Part shown: piece after piece, positions 51,247 to 60,416 of the stretch
Position numbering within the stretch: position 1 is the first letter of the stretch
Layout: every line of letters starts with the position of its first letter
Origin: JAISGQ01 sp045604155
GTDB taxonomy: Bacteria > Bacillota > Clostridia > Oscillospirales > Acutalibacteraceae
Length of the DNA: 64,000 nucleotides
Assembly: GCA_045604155.1 (NCBI GenBank)
Contig: JAZUNN010000065.1
Location: 20,103-84,102 of the forward strand
Reading direction: 5' to 3'
Notes under the pieces: model-generated
What the model was told of the DNA's origin: nothing
The model's input: the letters and a program-made list of their open reading frames with translations, nothing else
Database searches by the model: none
Position numbers and translations under genes: made by a program

Positions 51247-52085
51247 TGGATGCTGCAAAAAAGAAAAGCCTTCAGATAACAGCTAACAAAGTTCGTCAGC
51301 TTGTTATCGAAGGTACCTACAACGCAAAGTGCGGACACCCGGGCGGTTCACTTTCTATGACCGACATGCTCACTTATCTCTATTTCGATAAGATGAATGT
51401 AAATCCCGATGCACCGCAGATGGATGATCGTGATCGCTTTGTTCTCTCAAAGGGTCACTGCGCTCCTGCACTTTACGGTGCTCTTGCACTGCGTGGATTC
51501 TTCCCCGTTGATGACATCAAGACTCTGCGTAAATACGGAAGCTTTCTTCAGGGACATCCCGATATGAAGAAGATTCCCGGCGTTGATATGAGCAGCGGTT
51601 CTCTCGGTCAGGGAATTTCCTGTGCTGTAGGTATGGCTCTTTCCATGAAGCTGCAGAACAGAACCAATCACGTATACACAATCCTTGGCGACGGCGAGCT
51701 TGAAGAAGGTCAGGTATGGGAAGCTGCTATGTTTGCTTCTCACAAGAAGCTTGACAATCTTACTGTTATCGTTGATAACAACAATCTTCAGATTGACGGT
51801 TCTGTCACAGAGGTAAACTCTCCCTATCCCATCGTTGAGAAGTTTGAGGCTTTTGGCTTCAAGACTCTTGAGATCGACGGTCACGATTTTGATGCTATCG
51901 AAAATGCGATCAACACCGATTCTGAGGGCAAGCCTCTTGCAATCATTATGAAGACCGTAAAGGGCAAAGGCGTATCCTTTATGGAGAATAAGTGCGACTG
52001 GCACGGCAAAGCACCCAATGCTGAGGAATATGAAATTGCAATGGCTGAGCTTAAGGCTGAGTGTGCAAGAATGGAGGCGGAATAA
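51246..52085 (+). CDS. Transketolase, N-terminal (thiamine diphosphate-binding) subunit
   Basis: A 279-residue protein covering the first third of transketolase: CGHPGGSLSMTDMLTYLYF, FVLSKGHCAPALYGAL, SLGQGISCAVGMAL and the ThDP motif LGDGELEEGQVWEAAM with DNNNLQIDG. With the next gene it forms the two-part transketolase found in many Clostridia and archaea, exchanging two-carbon units in the pentose phosphate pathway. GGAGGT lies 6 bases before ATG 51246. Codon use indicates good expression. Confidence 0.95.
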   Translation: MDAAKKKSLQITANKVRQLVIEGTYNAKCGHPGGSLSMTDMLTYLYFDKMNVNPDAPQMDDRDRFVLSKGHCAPALYGALALRGFFPVDDIKTLRKYGSFLQGHPDMKKIPGVDMSSGSLGQGISCAVGMALSMKLQNRTNHVYTILGDGELEEGQVWEAAMFASHKKLDNLTVIVDNNNLQIDGSVTEVNSPYPIVEKFEAFGFKTLEIDGHDFDAIENAINTDSEGKPLAIIMKTVKGKGVSFMENKCDWHGKAPNAEEYEIAMAELKAECARMEAE

Positions 52086-53032
52086 TGGCTGACGTAATAA
52101 AGAAGGCAACGAGAGACAGCTACGGTGAGGCTCTTGTTGAACTGGCAAAAGAATATCCCAACCTTTATGTTCTTGATGCTGACCTTGCTGCAGCAACCAA
52201 GACAGGTATATTCAAGAAGGCATATCCTGATCGTCACTTTGACTGTGGTATCGCAGAGGGCAACATGATGAGCATCGCAGCAGGTATGGCTGCTGCAGGC
52301 GATATCGTATTTGCAAGCTCCTTTGCAATGTTTGCTGCAGGTCGTGCTTATGAGCAGGTAAGAAACTCCATCGGTTATCCTCACCTCAACGTCAAGATCG
52401 GTGCTACCCATGCAGGTATTTCAGTCGGTGAAGACGGTGCTACCCATCAGTGCTGCGAGGATATCGCTCTTATGAGAACCATCCCCGGAATGACAGTTAT
52501 TGTTCCTGCTGATGATGTCGAAGCAAAGCAGGCAGTCCGTGCTGCTGTAGAGTTTGATGGTCCTGTTTATCTCAGATTCGGCAGACTTGCAGTCCCCGTA
52601 TTCTTTGACGAGAATTATAAGTTTGAGATCGGTAAGGGTGCAGTTCTTAAGGAAGGTACAGATGTTACTGTCATCGCAAACGGTCTTATGGTTGCTCCTG
52701 CTGTTGAGGCTGCTGAAAAGCTCGCAGAGGAAGGCATCAGCGTTCGTGTTGTAAATATGCCTACAGTCAAGCCTCTTGACGGAGAACTCGTCAAAAAGTG
52801 CGCTGAGGAGACAGGCGCTATCGTTACCGCAGAAGAGCACAGCGTTATCGGCGGTCTTGGCGGTGCTGTCAGCGAATATCTTGCTGAGAACTGCCCTGTT
52901 CCCGTTGTGAAGCTTGGTGTTGATGATAAGTTCGGCACCAGCGGTCCCGCACTTCAGCTTCTTGATATATTTAAGCTTAACGCAGAAGGTGTTATCGAGA
53001 AGGTAAGAAAGGCTCTTGAACTTAAGAAATAA
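52085..53032 (+). CDS. Transketolase, C-terminal subunit
   Basis: A 315-residue partner subunit with the pyrimidine-binding domain (VLDADLAAATKTGIF, FDCGIAEGNMMSIAAGMAA with the catalytic Glu, HAGISVGEDGATHQ) and the C-terminal domain (ANGLMVAPAVEAAEKL, EEHSVIGGLGGAVSEYL). The start is ATG 52085, sharing a base with the previous stop after GGAGGCGG. A strong terminator closes the array. Confidence 0.95.
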   Translation: MADVIKKATRDSYGEALVELAKEYPNLYVLDADLAAATKTGIFKKAYPDRHFDCGIAEGNMMSIAAGMAAAGDIVFASSFAMFAAGRAYEQVRNSIGYPHLNVKIGATHAGISVGEDGATHQCCEDIALMRTIPGMTVIVPADDVEAKQAVRAAVEFDGPVYLRFGRLAVPVFFDENYKFEIGKGAVLKEGTDVTVIANGLMVAPAVEAAEKLAEEGISVRVVNMPTVKPLDGELVKKCAEETGAIVTAEEHSVIGGLGGAVSEYLAENCPVPVVKLGVDDKFGTSGPALQLLDIFKLNAEGVIEKVRKALELKK

Positions 53033-53036
53033 TTAA

Positions 53037-53074
53037 AAAACACCGTTATTCCATATCGGAGTAACGGTGTTTTT
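53037..53074 (+). terminator. Intrinsic terminator after the transketolase genes
   Basis: A 16-bp stem (53037-53052 with 53058-53073, one G-U pair) has the core AACACCGTTA/TAACGGTGTT, a 5-base loop and a T5 run. Confidence 0.9.
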
Positions 53075-53124
53075 ATAATTCCCAAAAATTTGTTCGATAA
53101 GGTATTCCAAAATAAAAATTAATA

Positions 53125-53133
53125 TGATATAAT
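53125..53133 (+). promoter_or_regulatory. Extended -10 promoter element of radC-uvrBA
   Basis: TGATATAAT, about 38 bases before the radC start. The -35 region (TTCCAA, 17 bases upstream) is weak. No LexA-type GAAC-N4-GTTC box is seen nearby. Confidence 0.5.
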
Positions 53134-53171
53134 CAAGTATAAAGATCGGATCCTTATAAGGAGTAATATTT

Positions 53172-53861
53172 ATGTCGGAAAACAGACACGAAGGCCACAG
53201 AGAAAGACTTAAAAACAGGTATGAAAAAGACGGACTTTCCGCTTTTGAGCCTCATAATGTTCTTGAGCTTGCTCTGTTCTATGTTCTTCCGAGAAGAGAT
53301 ACAAATGAGCTTGCTCACGATCTTATCAGGCATTTCGGATCCTTTTCAGAAGTGCTTGATGCTCCTGTGCATGAACTTGAAAAAGTAAAGGGAATAGGAC
53401 ATAACGCCGCTGTTTTTATATCTCTGCTCAGGGATATCCAGAGGTATTATCAAAATTCCAGAGCAAATGAACAGAAGGTATCAGGTCACAAGGCAATAAC
53501 TGAATATATATTTACAAGACTTTCCGGACTTACGGAAGAAAACGTTATGGTTGTATGTGTCGACAATATGATGAACATGATATGTGCAGACATCATCTGT
53601 GAAGGCTCTGTAAACAGCACTGCTCTGAGTACACGTGCTGTAATCAACTGTGCATTGAAGCACAATGCGGTTGCGGTAATTCTTGCACATAATCATCCGA
53701 GAGGATATGCACTTCCTTCAAGAGAAGATCTGCAGACTACCCGGATAATCAGAGATGCACTTAAGACAATATCAGTTGCACTTATTGATCATGTGATATG
53801 TTCTGCATCTGATGTCAATTCACTTGCCTCATGCGAACAGCTTGAATATTTGTTCAGATAA
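53172..53861 (+). CDS. radC: RadC family protein (JAB/MPN domain)
   Basis: A 229-residue RadC-like protein: N-terminal helix-hairpin-helix region (LEKVKGIGHNAAVFISLL) and a C-terminal JAMM metalloprotease-like domain with AHNHPRGYALPSREDL. Despite the name, a DNA-repair role has been withdrawn for E. coli RadC and the function is unknown. AAGGAGT precedes ATG 53172. It sits directly before uvrB and uvrA in one unit. Confidence 0.92.
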   Translation: MSENRHEGHRERLKNRYEKDGLSAFEPHNVLELALFYVLPRRDTNELAHDLIRHFGSFSEVLDAPVHELEKVKGIGHNAAVFISLLRDIQRYYQNSRANEQKVSGHKAITEYIFTRLSGLTEENVMVVCVDNMMNMICADIICEGSVNSTALSTRAVINCALKHNAVAVILAHNHPRGYALPSREDLQTTRIIRDALKTISVALIDHVICSASDVNSLASCEQLEYLFR

Positions 53862-53876
53862 TGATTGGAGAGTATA

Positions 53877-55859
53877 ATGGGAGATTTCAAACTTCATTCC
53901 AAGTTCAAACCGACAGGTGATCAGCCTGAAGCAATCTCGAAGCTTGTTGAGGGGTTGAAAAAAGGATATCACGATCAGGCGCTGCTTGGTGTAACAGGCT
54001 CGGGAAAGACTTTTACAATGGCAAATATAATTGAGCAGGTAAACAAACCTACTCTTGTTCTTGCGCATAATAAAGTCCTGGCAGCTCAGCTCTGCAATGA
54101 ATTCAGGGAATTCTTTCCTGATAATGCAGTGGAGTTTTTTGTGTCTTACTATGATTATTATCAGCCTGAATCATATGTGCCTACAACAGATACCTACATT
54201 GAGAAAGACAGCAGTGTAAATGATGAAATAGACAAGCTGCGTCATTCTGCCACATCCGCTCTTTCTGAGCGCAGGGATGTAATTATTGTAGCCAGTGTTT
54301 CGTGCATATACACCCTCGGTGACCCTATAGATTACCGCAATATGATACTCTCTCTGCGTGTGGGCATGGAGAAAAGCAGGGATGATGTGTTGAGAAAGCT
54401 TACTGAGATTCAGTATGAGCGAGGAGATATAGATTTTTCAAGAAACAAGTTCAGAGTACGAGGCGATGTGGTTGAAATATATCCCTCGTATTCAACTGAT
54501 ACAGCAATCAGAATAGATTTCTGGGGCGATGAAATAGAGAGAATCTGTGAGATAAATGTTGTTACAGGAGAAATAAAAGGTCTACGCTCACATATCGCCA
54601 TTTATCCTGCATCTCATTATATTGTTCCGAGAGATAAGATGATCCGAGCTATTTCCGAGATAGAAAAGGAAATGAATGAGAGAGTCGCATGGTTCAAGGA
54701 AAATGATCTGCTTGTTGAAGCACAGAGAATTCAGCAGAGAACAACATATGATATGGAGATGCTCAATGAAATAGGATTCTGTTCGGGAATAGAAAACTAT
54801 TCAAGAGTTCTTTCAGGCAGAGAGCCCGGAAGTCAGCCATTTACACTTCTTGATTATTTTCCTGATGATTTCCTTATGTTTGTTGATGAATCCCATGTTA
54901 CCATTCCTCAGGTAAGAGCCATGCTCAACGGTGACAGAGCAAGAAAGAAGAATCTGATTGATTACGGTTTCAGACTTCCTTCAGCTTATGACAACAGACC
55001 ACTTGGCTTTGATGAGTTTTACGATCATATAAATCAGGTTGTATATGTAAGTGCAACACCGGCTGAATTTGAACGCAGCAAAAGTGAACAGATTGTGGAA
55101 CAGGTGATACGTCCTACGGGACTGCTCGATCCTGAGGTTGTTGTAAAGCCCACTGAAGGTCAGATAGATGACCTTGTTTCCGAGATAAACCTGCGTGCAG
55201 ACCGAAAGCAGAGAACACTCGTAACGACCCTGACAAAGAAAATGGCAGAAGATCTCACTGCCTACATGGAAAGTCTTGGAATAAGGGTTCGTTATATGCA
55301 TCATGATATTGATACGGTTGAACGAATGGAGATAATCCGTGATCTCAGACTCGGTGAGTTTGATGTGCTTGTTGGAATCAACCTGCTCAGAGAAGGGCTT
55401 GATATACCCGAGGTATCTCTTGTTGCAATCCTTGATGCAGATAAGGAAGGTTTCCTTAGAAGCTCTACATCCCTTGTTCAGACAATAGGCAGAGCAGCGA
55501 GAAACAGCGAAGGTCAGGTTATTATGTATGCAGACAGTGTTACTCCGTCCATGGAATATGCACTTACTGAAACAGCACGACGCCGTAAAGTTCAGATGGA
55601 ATACAACGAGAAAAACGGTATTGTACCTAAGACTATTGAGAAAAAGGTTTCCGATATCATTGAAATATCCATGCACGGATATGATGAGTCACCCAATAAA
55701 AAAGCCAAAAAGCGCATGACAAAGTCAGAGCGTGAGATACTTGTAAAAGAACTTACAAAACAGATGAAGCAGGCGGCGAAGCTGCTTGATTTTGAACTTG
55801 CAGCACAGCTCAGAGATCAGATCAGGATGCTTGAAAGTCAGACTACGCCGAAGCTTTGA
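53877..55859 (+). CDS. uvrB: Excinuclease ABC subunit B (UvrB)
   Basis: Damage-verifying helicase of nucleotide excision repair. About 660 residues: Walker A LLGVTGSGKTFTMA, the beta-hairpin YYDYYQPESYVPTTDTYIEK, the DEAH-like FVDESH, helicase motifs VGINLLREGLDIPEV and QTIGRAARN, and a C-terminal UVR/UvrC-binding motif (AAKLLDFELAAQLRDQI). The start is ATG 53877, after TTGGAGAG. uvrA follows after 15 bases. Confidence 0.97.
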   Translation: MGDFKLHSKFKPTGDQPEAISKLVEGLKKGYHDQALLGVTGSGKTFTMANIIEQVNKPTLVLAHNKVLAAQLCNEFREFFPDNAVEFFVSYYDYYQPESYVPTTDTYIEKDSSVNDEIDKLRHSATSALSERRDVIIVASVSCIYTLGDPIDYRNMILSLRVGMEKSRDDVLRKLTEIQYERGDIDFSRNKFRVRGDVVEIYPSYSTDTAIRIDFWGDEIERICEINVVTGEIKGLRSHIAIYPASHYIVPRDKMIRAISEIEKEMNERVAWFKENDLLVEAQRIQQRTTYDMEMLNEIGFCSGIENYSRVLSGREPGSQPFTLLDYFPDDFLMFVDESHVTIPQVRAMLNGDRARKKNLIDYGFRLPSAYDNRPLGFDEFYDHINQVVYVSATPAEFERSKSEQIVEQVIRPTGLLDPEVVVKPTEGQIDDLVSEINLRADRKQRTLVTTLTKKMAEDLTAYMESLGIRVRYMHHDIDTVERMEIIRDLRLGEFDVLVGINLLREGLDIPEVSLVAILDADKEGFLRSSTSLVQTIGRAARNSEGQVIMYADSVTPSMEYALTETARRRKVQMEYNEKNGIVPKTIEKKVSDIIEISMHGYDESPNKKAKKRMTKSEREILVKELTKQMKQAAKLLDFELAAQLRDQIRMLESQTTPKL

Positions 55860-55874
55860 TTCGGAGGAAATAAA

Positions 55875-58703
55875 GTGTCAAGTCAGAAGATTGTAATCAA
55901 AGGCGCAAGAGCCAATAATCTAAAGAATATAAATGTTGAAATTCCCAGAGATAAACTTGTTGTATTCACAGGTCTTTCAGGGTCGGGAAAAAGCTCTCTT
56001 GCGTTTGAGACCATATATGCAGAAGGACAGAGGAGATATGTAGAATCCCTGTCATCCTATGCCAGAATGTTTTTAGGTCAGATGGAAAAGCCTGATGTGG
56101 ACTCAATCGACGGATTGTCGCCCGCAATTTCCATTGACCAGAAAACCACATCCAAAAATCCCCGTTCAACTGTCGGCACAGTTACAGAGATTTATGACTA
56201 TATGAGATTGCTGTATGCAAGAATCGGTATTCCTCACTGTCCTGTATGCGGAAGAGAGATAAACCAGCAGACTGTCGATCAGATTGTTGACAGCATTCTT
56301 TCTCTGCCGGAAGGCACAAAACTCATGCTTCTTGCACCGGTTGTACGAGGAAAGAAAGGTACCCAGCAGAAAGAGTTTGAAGCAGCAAGAAAAAGCGGAT
56401 TTTCAAGAGTGCGTGTAGACGGCAACATATATGATCTTACCGAAGAAATAACTCTTGATAAGAATATAAGACATACAGTTGAGATTGTGGTTGACCGACT
56501 TGTTGTCAAACCCGAAATCAGAGGAAGAGTTGCAGATTCCATAGAAACTGCATCATCTCTTACAGGAGGAATGATAGTTGCTTCTGTGGTCGGAGGAGAG
56601 GAGATAACATATTCCCAGAATTACGCCTGCCCTGAGCACGGAGTAAGTGTGGAAGAACTCGCTCCGAGAATGTTCTCGTTCAATAACCCCTTCGGAGCCT
56701 GCCCGAAATGCACGGGACTCGGTGTTTTCATGCGTGTTGATCCTGATCTTGTCATTCCGAATCCAAAACTTTCAATTTCCAAAGGTGCAATAAAAGGCAC
56801 AGGCTGGAAAGCGGAAGAAAATTCAATGGCGATGATGTATTTCGAGGGAGTTGCCAGGGCATACGGATTTTCTGTTGATACACCCATAGAAAAGCTGACA
56901 AAGGAGCAGGTGAATGTTCTTCTGTACGGAAGCGGCACCAGAAAGCTCACATTTGTCAGAAAAGACAGCTATGGCACCAGAAGCTTTGAAAGCACGTTCG
57001 AGGGTGTAATCGGGAATCTTGAACGCCGCTACAGAGAAACAACAAGTTCATGGAGCAAGGCTGATATTGAGCTGCTCATGAGTGCGGTGCCCTGCGAAGC
57101 CTGCAAAGGCAAACGACTGAAGGATGAATCTCTTGCTGTTACTGTGGGTGGACTCAATATTGCTGAAGCTACTGACAGATCAATAAGAGAGCTTATGGAT
57201 TTCTTTACTTCTCTTGAGCTTAACGAAAAAGAACACATGATCGGTGACCAGATCATAAAGGAAATTCTTGAAAGACTCAGCTTTCTGAAAAGTGTAGGTC
57301 TGAGTTATCTTACACTTTCACGTTCTTCGGGAACGCTTTCAGGTGGAGAAAGTCAGAGAATAAGACTTGCAACTCAGATAGGTTCAAGCCTTATGGGTGT
57401 TCTTTATATTCTTGATGAGCCCAGCATAGGACTTCATCAGAGAGATAACGACAAGCTTCTTGCCACACTTCAGCGACTCAGAGATCTTGGAAACACTCTG
57501 ATTGTTGTCGAGCATGATGAGGATACAATAAGAGCTGCTGACCATGTTGTTGATATCGGTCCGGGTGCAGGAATCCACGGAGGAGAGGTTGTTTTCTCAG
57601 GAACTGTGGATAAGCTGCTCAAATGCAGTGATTCCTTAACCGGTCAGTATCTCAACGGAAGCAGAAAAATAGAAATACCTGCAGAACGCAGAAAAGGAAA
57701 CGGAAAAACACTGAAAATTATTGGTGCAGCCGAAAACAATCTGAAAAATATAGATGTTTCAATTCCTCTTGGAACAATGACCTGCGTAACGGGTGTTTCG
57801 GGCTCGGGCAAGAGCTCTCTTGTCAACGAGATACTTTATAACAGACTTCATGCTGACCTTAATGGTGCAAAGCCTCACTGGGGGGAGCATAAGGATATTG
57901 AAGGCACAGAGCATCTTGACAAGATTATCGCCATTGACCAGGCGCCTATAGGCAGAACACCACGTTCAAATCCTGCCACATATACAGGTGTGTTTACCGA
58001 TATCCGTGACCTTTATGCTTCCACTCAGGAGGCAAAGATGCGTGGCTTCGGACCGGGAAGATTCTCCTTCAATGTAAGAGGCGGACGTTGTGAAGCCTGC
58101 GAGGGAGATGGTATTTTAAAGATAGAAATGCATTTTCTGCCTGATATCTATGTTCCGTGTGAAGTCTGTAAGGGAGCTCGCTACAACAGAGAAACCCTTG
58201 AGGTAAAGTATAAGGGCAAGAGTATTGCAGATGTTCTTGATATGACTATTGAGGAAGGTCTGAATTTCTTCGCAAATCAGCCTAAGATTGCGAGAAAATT
58301 GCAGACGCTTTACGATGTAGGTCTTGGTTATGTGAAAATAGGACAGCCTGCAACAACTCTTTCAGGCGGTGAGGCACAGAGAGTCAAGCTTGCAACAGAA
58401 CTATCCAAAAGAGCAACAGGAAAAACGATTTTCGTGCTTGATGAACCGACTACAGGACTTCATACAGCCGATGTCCACAGACTTCTCAAGGTGCTTAACA
58501 AACTGACGGAAAGCGGAAATACTGTTCTTATAATCGAACACAACCTTGATGTCATCAAATGCTGCGATCATATTATTGATCTCGGACCCGAAGGCGGCGA
58601 TGAGGGCGGCATGATTGTTGCAGAGGGAACACCGGAAGAAGTAGCGGAAAATAAAGACTCCTATACAGGTCAGTATCTGCATAAAATACTTCAAAAAGGC
58701 TAA
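55875..58703 (+). CDS. uvrA: Excinuclease ABC subunit A (UvrA)
   Basis: Damage-recognition ATPase of nucleotide excision repair, 942 residues. Two ABC modules: Walker A GLSGSGKSSLAFETI and GVSGSGKSSLVNEIL, signatures TLSGGESQRIRLA and TLSGGEAQRVKLA. Zinc modules include CPVCGRE, CPKCTG and CEACEGDG with CEVCKG. The start is GTG 55875 after CGGAGG. It is complete. Confidence 0.98.
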   Translation: MSSQKIVIKGARANNLKNINVEIPRDKLVVFTGLSGSGKSSLAFETIYAEGQRRYVESLSSYARMFLGQMEKPDVDSIDGLSPAISIDQKTTSKNPRSTVGTVTEIYDYMRLLYARIGIPHCPVCGREINQQTVDQIVDSILSLPEGTKLMLLAPVVRGKKGTQQKEFEAARKSGFSRVRVDGNIYDLTEEITLDKNIRHTVEIVVDRLVVKPEIRGRVADSIETASSLTGGMIVASVVGGEEITYSQNYACPEHGVSVEELAPRMFSFNNPFGACPKCTGLGVFMRVDPDLVIPNPKLSISKGAIKGTGWKAEENSMAMMYFEGVARAYGFSVDTPIEKLTKEQVNVLLYGSGTRKLTFVRKDSYGTRSFESTFEGVIGNLERRYRETTSSWSKADIELLMSAVPCEACKGKRLKDESLAVTVGGLNIAEATDRSIRELMDFFTSLELNEKEHMIGDQIIKEILERLSFLKSVGLSYLTLSRSSGTLSGGESQRIRLATQIGSSLMGVLYILDEPSIGLHQRDNDKLLATLQRLRDLGNTLIVVEHDEDTIRAADHVVDIGPGAGIHGGEVVFSGTVDKLLKCSDSLTGQYLNGSRKIEIPAERRKGNGKTLKIIGAAENNLKNIDVSIPLGTMTCVTGVSGSGKSSLVNEILYNRLHADLNGAKPHWGEHKDIEGTEHLDKIIAIDQAPIGRTPRSNPATYTGVFTDIRDLYASTQEAKMRGFGPGRFSFNVRGGRCEACEGDGILKIEMHFLPDIYVPCEVCKGARYNRETLEVKYKGKSIADVLDMTIEEGLNFFANQPKIARKLQTLYDVGLGYVKIGQPATTLSGGEAQRVKLATELSKRATGKTIFVLDEPTTGLHTADVHRLLKVLNKLTESGNTVLIIEHNLDVIKCCDHIIDLGPEGGDEGGMIVAEGTPEEVAENKDSYTGQYLHKILQKG

Positions 58704-58722
58704 ATTTAACATATTATTCACG

Positions 58723-58764
58723 AATACATGATAATATTAATGTATTATAATAATATCGTGTATT
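58723..58764. repeat. AT-rich imperfect inverted repeat between uvrA and the DUF5685 gene
   Basis: AATACATGATAATATT (58723-58738) and AATAATATCGTGTATT (58749-58764) are inverted with 14 of 16 positions complementary and a 10-base centre. A TATAAT (58745-58750) lies inside. It may be an operator around the promoter of the DUF5685 operon or an AT-rich hairpin. Confidence 0.5.
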
Positions 58765-58779
58765 TTGGAGTTGTGTGGT

Positions 58780-59676
58780 TTGTTCGGTTATATCAGGATC
58801 TATAAACCGTATATGCGGTTTTATGAATATGATCGCTATAAATCGGTATATTGTACACTGTGCAAGCAGATAGGAAAGACCTATGGTCCTTTTGCAAAAT
58901 TTCTGCTCAGTTACGATTATACCTTTGTGGCAATGCTCAAACTTGAGTTTGAACAGACTGACATCCAATGCGGCAAAGGACGGTGTACATTCAATCCTCT
59001 GTACAAATGTCCCAAGTGTGTTGCAAAAACAGAAGCATTTGATCTGACCGCAGCCCTTACTGCTGTCATGTTCTACCATAAGCTTCGTGATAACGTAAAC
59101 GATGCTTCGTTTTTTGGCAAGATAGGCTGGAGGCTGATGAAGCTTTTTGCAGCGCCTATGCGTCGAAAGGCAAGAAAAAAGAAGCCTGAAATTGATGATC
59201 TTGTAAAGGTATATATCGATGAACAGCAGGCGGCAGAAAGCAGAGAAGATCTGTCTGTTGACAGTGTTGCAGAGCCTTCCGCAAAGCTTATTTCTGAGCT
59301 TGCACAAATGCTGTCAGATGATATTTCCCTAAAGCCGATACTTGCAAAATTCGGATATTATCTTGGAAAATGGATATATCTTATTGATGCTCAGGATGAT
59401 CTTGAAAAGGATATCAAAAAGAAAAGATTCAATCCTTTTGCAAGAAAATTTTCCCTTGATAAGAAGGATGTAAAAAATAATACCCAGGCACTGAAGGATG
59501 CTCATGTATACGCAAATGAATGTATGAACATGACGACATCGGCTATGCTTGATTACTATGATGTGCTTGAGTTTGATTATTTTAAAAATGTGCTTGACAA
59601 TATTACCATGATTGGTATGAGTTTTTCACAGAAGAGTGCCATGCATCTTGATGATGAGTCACAAAAAGGAGAATGA
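58780..59676 (+). CDS. DUF5685 family protein with isoprenoid-synthase-like Asp motifs
   Basis: A 298-residue soluble, largely helical protein. The N-terminal MFGYIRIYKP and CTLCKQIGKTYG (Cys25, Cys28) are the DUF5685 hallmark; a second cysteine set follows at 64, 69, 77 and 80 (CPKC). Two Asp-rich motifs, RDNVNDA (103-109) and LIDAQDDLEKD (201-211) followed by KKKRFNP, resemble the two diphosphate-binding motifs of squalene/phytoene-synthase-type enzymes. Function is unknown. The start is TTG 58780, 9 bases after TTTGGAG, where homologues begin. It forms a unit with the DnaJ-like gene and membrane protein downstream. Confidence 0.8.
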   Translation: MFGYIRIYKPYMRFYEYDRYKSVYCTLCKQIGKTYGPFAKFLLSYDYTFVAMLKLEFEQTDIQCGKGRCTFNPLYKCPKCVAKTEAFDLTAALTAVMFYHKLRDNVNDASFFGKIGWRLMKLFAAPMRRKARKKKPEIDDLVKVYIDEQQAAESREDLSVDSVAEPSAKLISELAQMLSDDISLKPILAKFGYYLGKWIYLIDAQDDLEKDIKKKRFNPFARKFSLDKKDVKNNTQALKDAHVYANECMNMTTSAMLDYYDVLEFDYFKNVLDNITMIGMSFSQKSAMHLDDESQKGE

Positions 59677-59681
59677 AACAC

Positions 59682-60413
59682 ATGAGAGATCCGTATGAAG
59701 TACTTGGTATTTCCAGAAATGCATCTGATGATGAGGTTAAATCCGCATATCGTGACCTTGCAAGAAAATACCATCCCGATAATGTAGCAAATGCATCAAA
59801 TCCTGCTGCCTCCGAGCTTTTTGAAGAAAAGATGAAGGAAGTCAATGAGGCATATGACACCATAGTCACAAACAGGAGAAATGGTACGGACAGTGCTGCT
59901 TCCTATACAACATCATCGGGTACATCCGGTGGATATTCAGGCACAACAGGCGGTTATTCCGGAACAAATACCACATCCGGAAATACATATTCATCGTCTG
60001 CAAATAAGAATTATTACAGCAACAGTTCTGCAAATACCACAAGCTTTGCAGATGTCCGTCAGATGATAAATAACAGAAGATACAATGAAGCTGAGGAGCT
60101 TCTTGACGGTGTTCCCATGACCAGAAGAAATGCAGAGTGGTACTTCCTCAGAGGAACTGTTCTCTATCACAGAGGCTGAATAGAGCAGGCATATGAGCAT
60201 TTTTCTCAGGCAATTCAGCTTGAGCCTTCCAATGCTGAGTTCCGTGCTGCCTACAATGTTGTTCAGGCACAGCGTTCCGGACGCAGAGGCGGTTATGCAT
60301 ATGATACCGACCGTGCTGAAAGAGGTTGTAACCCTCTGTCAATGTGCTGCGGTATGTTCTGCGCAGATTCCTGCTGCGAGTGCTGCGGCGGCGATATGAT
60401 AAGCTGCTGCTAA
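59682..60413 (+). pseudogene. DnaJ-domain/TPR protein with cysteine-rich tail, interrupted by an in-frame TGA
   Basis: The N-terminal J domain (DPYEVLGISRNASDDEVKSA, RKYHPDN with the HPD motif) is followed by a Gly/Ser/Thr/Tyr-rich linker and a TPR-like region. The frame meets TGA at 60177-60179, giving a 165-residue product ending in LYHRG, then continues in the same frame for 77 codons to TAA 60411: the rest of the TPR (IEQAYEHFSQAIQLEPSNAE) and a tail with twelve cysteines in 28 residues (CNPLSMCCGMFC, then CCECCGG and ISCC). Trp is expected at the TGA in this TPR context. TGA is a normal stop elsewhere here, so this is a nonsense mutation, a sequence error or read-through. The start is ATG 59682 after AAAAGGAG. 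Confidence 0.8.
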
Positions 60414-60416
60414 GAT

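Noticed and set aside
60177..60179. TGA reassigned to tryptophan in the whole genome
   Set aside because: recJ, dtd, yabP, yabQ, cmk and the acyltransferase gene all end cleanly at TGA, with neighbouring starts placed accordingly, so TGA is a normal stop here.
59682..60179. Treating the DnaJ-like gene as simply complete at the TGA
   Set aside because: The stop cuts a TPR unit in the middle and the same frame continues through 77 meaningful codons with a cysteine-rich tail, so the short product is not the ancestral form.
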